Source: a crenarchaeote SCGC AAA261-N23
GTDB taxonomy: Archaea > Thermoproteota > Thermoprotei > Gearchaeales > Gearchaeaceae
Length of the DNA stretch: 8,563 nucleotides
Direction of reading: 5' to 3'
NCBI GenBank assembly: GCA_000375685.1
Contig: AQVQ01000047.1
Location: forward strand, 1-8,563
The notes below the pieces were generated by a model that did no database searches, was not told the origin of the DNA, and was given only the letters and a program-made list of their open reading frames with translations. The translations under genes and the position numbers were made by a program. This document shows positions 7,281-8,563 of the stretch, one piece after another (within the stretch, counting starts at the first letter, position 1; each line of letters starts with the position of its first letter).

Positions 7281-7534
7281 AAGTTTTTCTACCATCTTTG
7301 GTTAGAAAAAATAAGAATATCTCAAAATTATCCATTGAAGCATCTAACTTAAAAGAATTACTTGACCAATTAGTAAAGAATGATTATGTAGATAAGGATA
7401 AGCTTTTTGATGAAAAAGGAGAGTTGAAAAGATTGATTAATATATATATTAACGGAAAAATAGAGAGAAGATTGGATGCAAATCTTAATGAAGGAGATGA
7501 AGTTAGTTTCATTCCAACTGTAGCGGGTGGTTAA
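7268..7534 (+). CDS. CysO/MoaD/ThiS-like ubiquitin-fold sulfur carrier protein
   Basis: An 88-residue beta-grasp protein ending in Gly87-Gly88 (IPTVAGG), the tail that is adenylated and converted to a thiocarboxylate. It begins VEVFLPSLVRK and contains LKRLINIYINGK and NEGDEVSFIPTVAGG. From memory this is closer to mycobacterial CysO (IPTILRP, VNIYVN, ILPAVAGG) than to a typical molybdopterin-synthase MoaD. The terminal Gly-Gly is exposed with no trailing residues, so no protease is needed to mature it. The start overlaps the preceding gene by 13 nt and the end lies next to the E1-like gene, implying co-translation. Alternatives are MoaD for molybdenum/tungsten cofactor, ThiS for thiazole, or a Urm1/SAMP-like modifier for tRNA thiolation or protein tagging. 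Confidence 0.85.
   Translation: MAKVEVFLPSLVRKNKNISKLSIEASNLKELLDQLVKNDYVDKDKLFDEKGELKRLINIYINGKIERRLDANLNEGDEVSFIPTVAGG
7526..7530 (+). promoter_or_regulatory. Shine-Dalgarno GGTGG overlapping the Gly-Gly codons of the sulfur carrier
   Basis: GGTGG matches the GGTG motif complementary to crenarchaeal 16S rRNA and lies 5 nt before TTG 7536. It is formed by the codons for the C-terminal glycines of the carrier, so the functional tail also serves as ribosome site for the next gene. This favours the TTG over the GTG at 7527. Confidence 0.5.
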
Positions 7535-7535
7535 C

Positions 7536-8534
7536 TTGGTTGAAAGAAACATTGAAAGATATGCAAGACAAATAATACTGCAGAATATAGGCTTTGAAGG
7601 CCAAGAAAGAATTTTTAAATCAAAAATATGCCTGGTAGGAATGGGGGGATTAGGATGTCCCGTTTCTTTACAACTCGTCTCTATGGGAGTAGGATATTTA
7701 AGGATAGTAGATAGGGATATCGTTTCGCTAACCGATTTGCATAGACAATATCTGTATACTCCTAAAGATGTAGGGAAGACAAAGGTTGAAGTTGCATACG
7801 AAAGACTTAAGGATATAAATCCTGAAGTAAATATAGATCCATATCCTGTAGCAGTAACTGATTATAATGTTGAGGATTTAGTTAATGATTGCGACTTTGT
7901 TATTGATTGCACTGACTCGATTAAGGCTAGATACTTATTGAATAGAGTTTCTTTAAAAAAGGGAATTCCTTACATATATGGTGCAGCCATAGAGAATCAA
8001 GGAAGCGCTTTCACTGTTTTGCCAGGTAAAACAGCATGCTTAGAATGTATATATCCTGGATTAACCGATGATGAGCTTCCAAAATGTGCAGTAGTTGGAG
8101 TAAATCCTCCAGTTTTAAGTATGGTAGCAAGCATTCAAGTTAGCGAAGCTATAAGGATAATAACTGGTAAAGAACCGCTACTTGCAGGGAAAATTCTTCT
8201 AATTGATTTGCAGAATCTTATTTTTGATACATTGAATTTGAGAAGGTCGGAGAGTTGTGAAGCATGTGGTAAATATCCTAATGTAGAATTGATAGAACAT
8301 TCAGAAAGGTTTGAGATAGGATGTGCAAGAGAAGGGCAAGGAATTTTCTACTTATATCCATCATATAAAGTTAGATTGGATTTAGATAAGATGTATGATA
8401 AGCTAAACTTAGAAGGTCATAAGGGAGTGAAAAGGAATAAATTTTCAATACAGTTTGAACCTGAAAAAGGTATAAATTTTACTAGCCTACTCTTCGATTT
8501 AAAAAATTCAAGATTTTGGGATAACATAGAATAA
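7536..8534 (+). CDS. ThiF/MoeB/E1-like sulfur-carrier adenylyltransferase
   Basis: About 332 residues (numbered from TTG 7536; GTG 7527 adds three). It opens with RYARQIILQNIG, typical of MoeB/ThiF. The ATP loop is G35-M-G37-G38-L-G40, followed by acidic D59 and D61, DLHRQY with R70, and DCTDS (124-128). Zinc cysteines are C168-x2-C171 and C241-x2-C244. C184 in KCAVVGVNPPV aligns with the Cys before the GV-P motif of ThiF/MoeB/Uba4. These enzymes adenylate the C-terminal glycine of a ubiquitin-fold carrier so that sulfur can be loaded, and the adjacent Gly-Gly protein is the obvious partner. After the last zinc pair a C-terminal extension of about 85 residues, absent from ~250-residue bacterial MoeB/ThiF, shows no rhodanese motif. 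Its last 21 codons lie inside the perfect inverted repeat duplicated near 819-913. Confidence 0.88.
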   Translation: MVERNIERYARQIILQNIGFEGQERIFKSKICLVGMGGLGCPVSLQLVSMGVGYLRIVDRDIVSLTDLHRQYLYTPKDVGKTKVEVAYERLKDINPEVNIDPYPVAVTDYNVEDLVNDCDFVIDCTDSIKARYLLNRVSLKKGIPYIYGAAIENQGSAFTVLPGKTACLECIYPGLTDDELPKCAVVGVNPPVLSMVASIQVSEAIRIITGKEPLLAGKILLIDLQNLIFDTLNLRRSESCEACGKYPNVELIEHSERFEIGCAREGQGIFYLYPSYKVRLDLDKMYDKLNLEGHKGVKRNKFSIQFEPEKGINFTSLLFDLKNSRFWDNIE

Positions 8535-8563
8535 CAGCTCGAAACTTTACCAGTAAATTAAAT
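8469..8563 (-). repeat. Right arm of the perfect 95-bp inverted repeat
   Basis: The reverse complement of 819-913 without a mismatch. It covers the last 21 codons of the E1-like gene, its TAA and 29 bp downstream, ending exactly at the last base of the window. Being in-frame coding sequence here, this arm is probably the original. The coincidence with the window edge leaves open that the identity continues further, or that the window is a contig broken at a repeat. Confidence 0.93.

Noticed and set aside
7527..7529. GTG start for the E1-like gene
   Set aside because: It lies within the GGTGG motif itself and has no upstream ribosome site; TTG 7536 is better placed, though GTG cannot be excluded.
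7370..7552. 60-codon minus-strand frame
   Set aside because: Antisense to the carrier gene; low complexity and no family marks.

Overview
The window is AT-rich and reads as a thermoacidophilic archaeon of the Sulfolobales (Thermoproteota). The dehydratase and glucose dehydrogenase-like proteins resemble, from memory, the Sulfolobus/Saccharolobus gluconate dehydratase and glucose 1-dehydrogenase. Several genes start about 25 nt after a TATA-like box with almost no leader, and one internal start is preceded by a GGTG-type Shine-Dalgarno. Genus was not determined.

Layout: (1) 1-746, minus strand: 5' two-thirds of a class III aminotransferase, cut by the window start. (2) 939-2174: a 12-helix MFS transporter. 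(3) 2581-5431: a tight three-gene operon joined by ATGA overlaps: gluconate/galactonate dehydratase-like enolase-superfamily enzyme, cyclase-family metal hydrolase, and glucose dehydrogenase-like Zn MDR. Together they could oxidise a sugar to a lactone, open the lactone and dehydrate the aldonate to a 2-keto-3-deoxy acid (non-phosphorylated Entner-Doudoroff logic). No aldolase or kinase is present. (4) 6009-8534: an overlapping trio of threonine synthase-like PLP enzyme, CysO/MoaD-like ubiquitin-fold sulfur carrier ending in Gly-Gly, and E1-like activating enzyme. This combination suggests protein-thiocarboxylate sulfur transfer to an amino-acid precursor.

Two nested pairs of inverted repeats organise the window. 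The outer pair (819-913 and 8469-8563) is a perfect 95-bp match. It includes the last 21 codons and stop of the E1 gene, and its second copy lies just upstream of the transporter. The 7.6-kb interior is therefore either invertible or was joined in ambiguous orientation by assembly. The inner pair (about 2205-2551 and 5539-5889) is a diverged ~350-bp element in opposite orientations that brackets the sugar operon like a decayed composite mobile element. These two copies fill most of the only two gene-free stretches longer than 300 bases.
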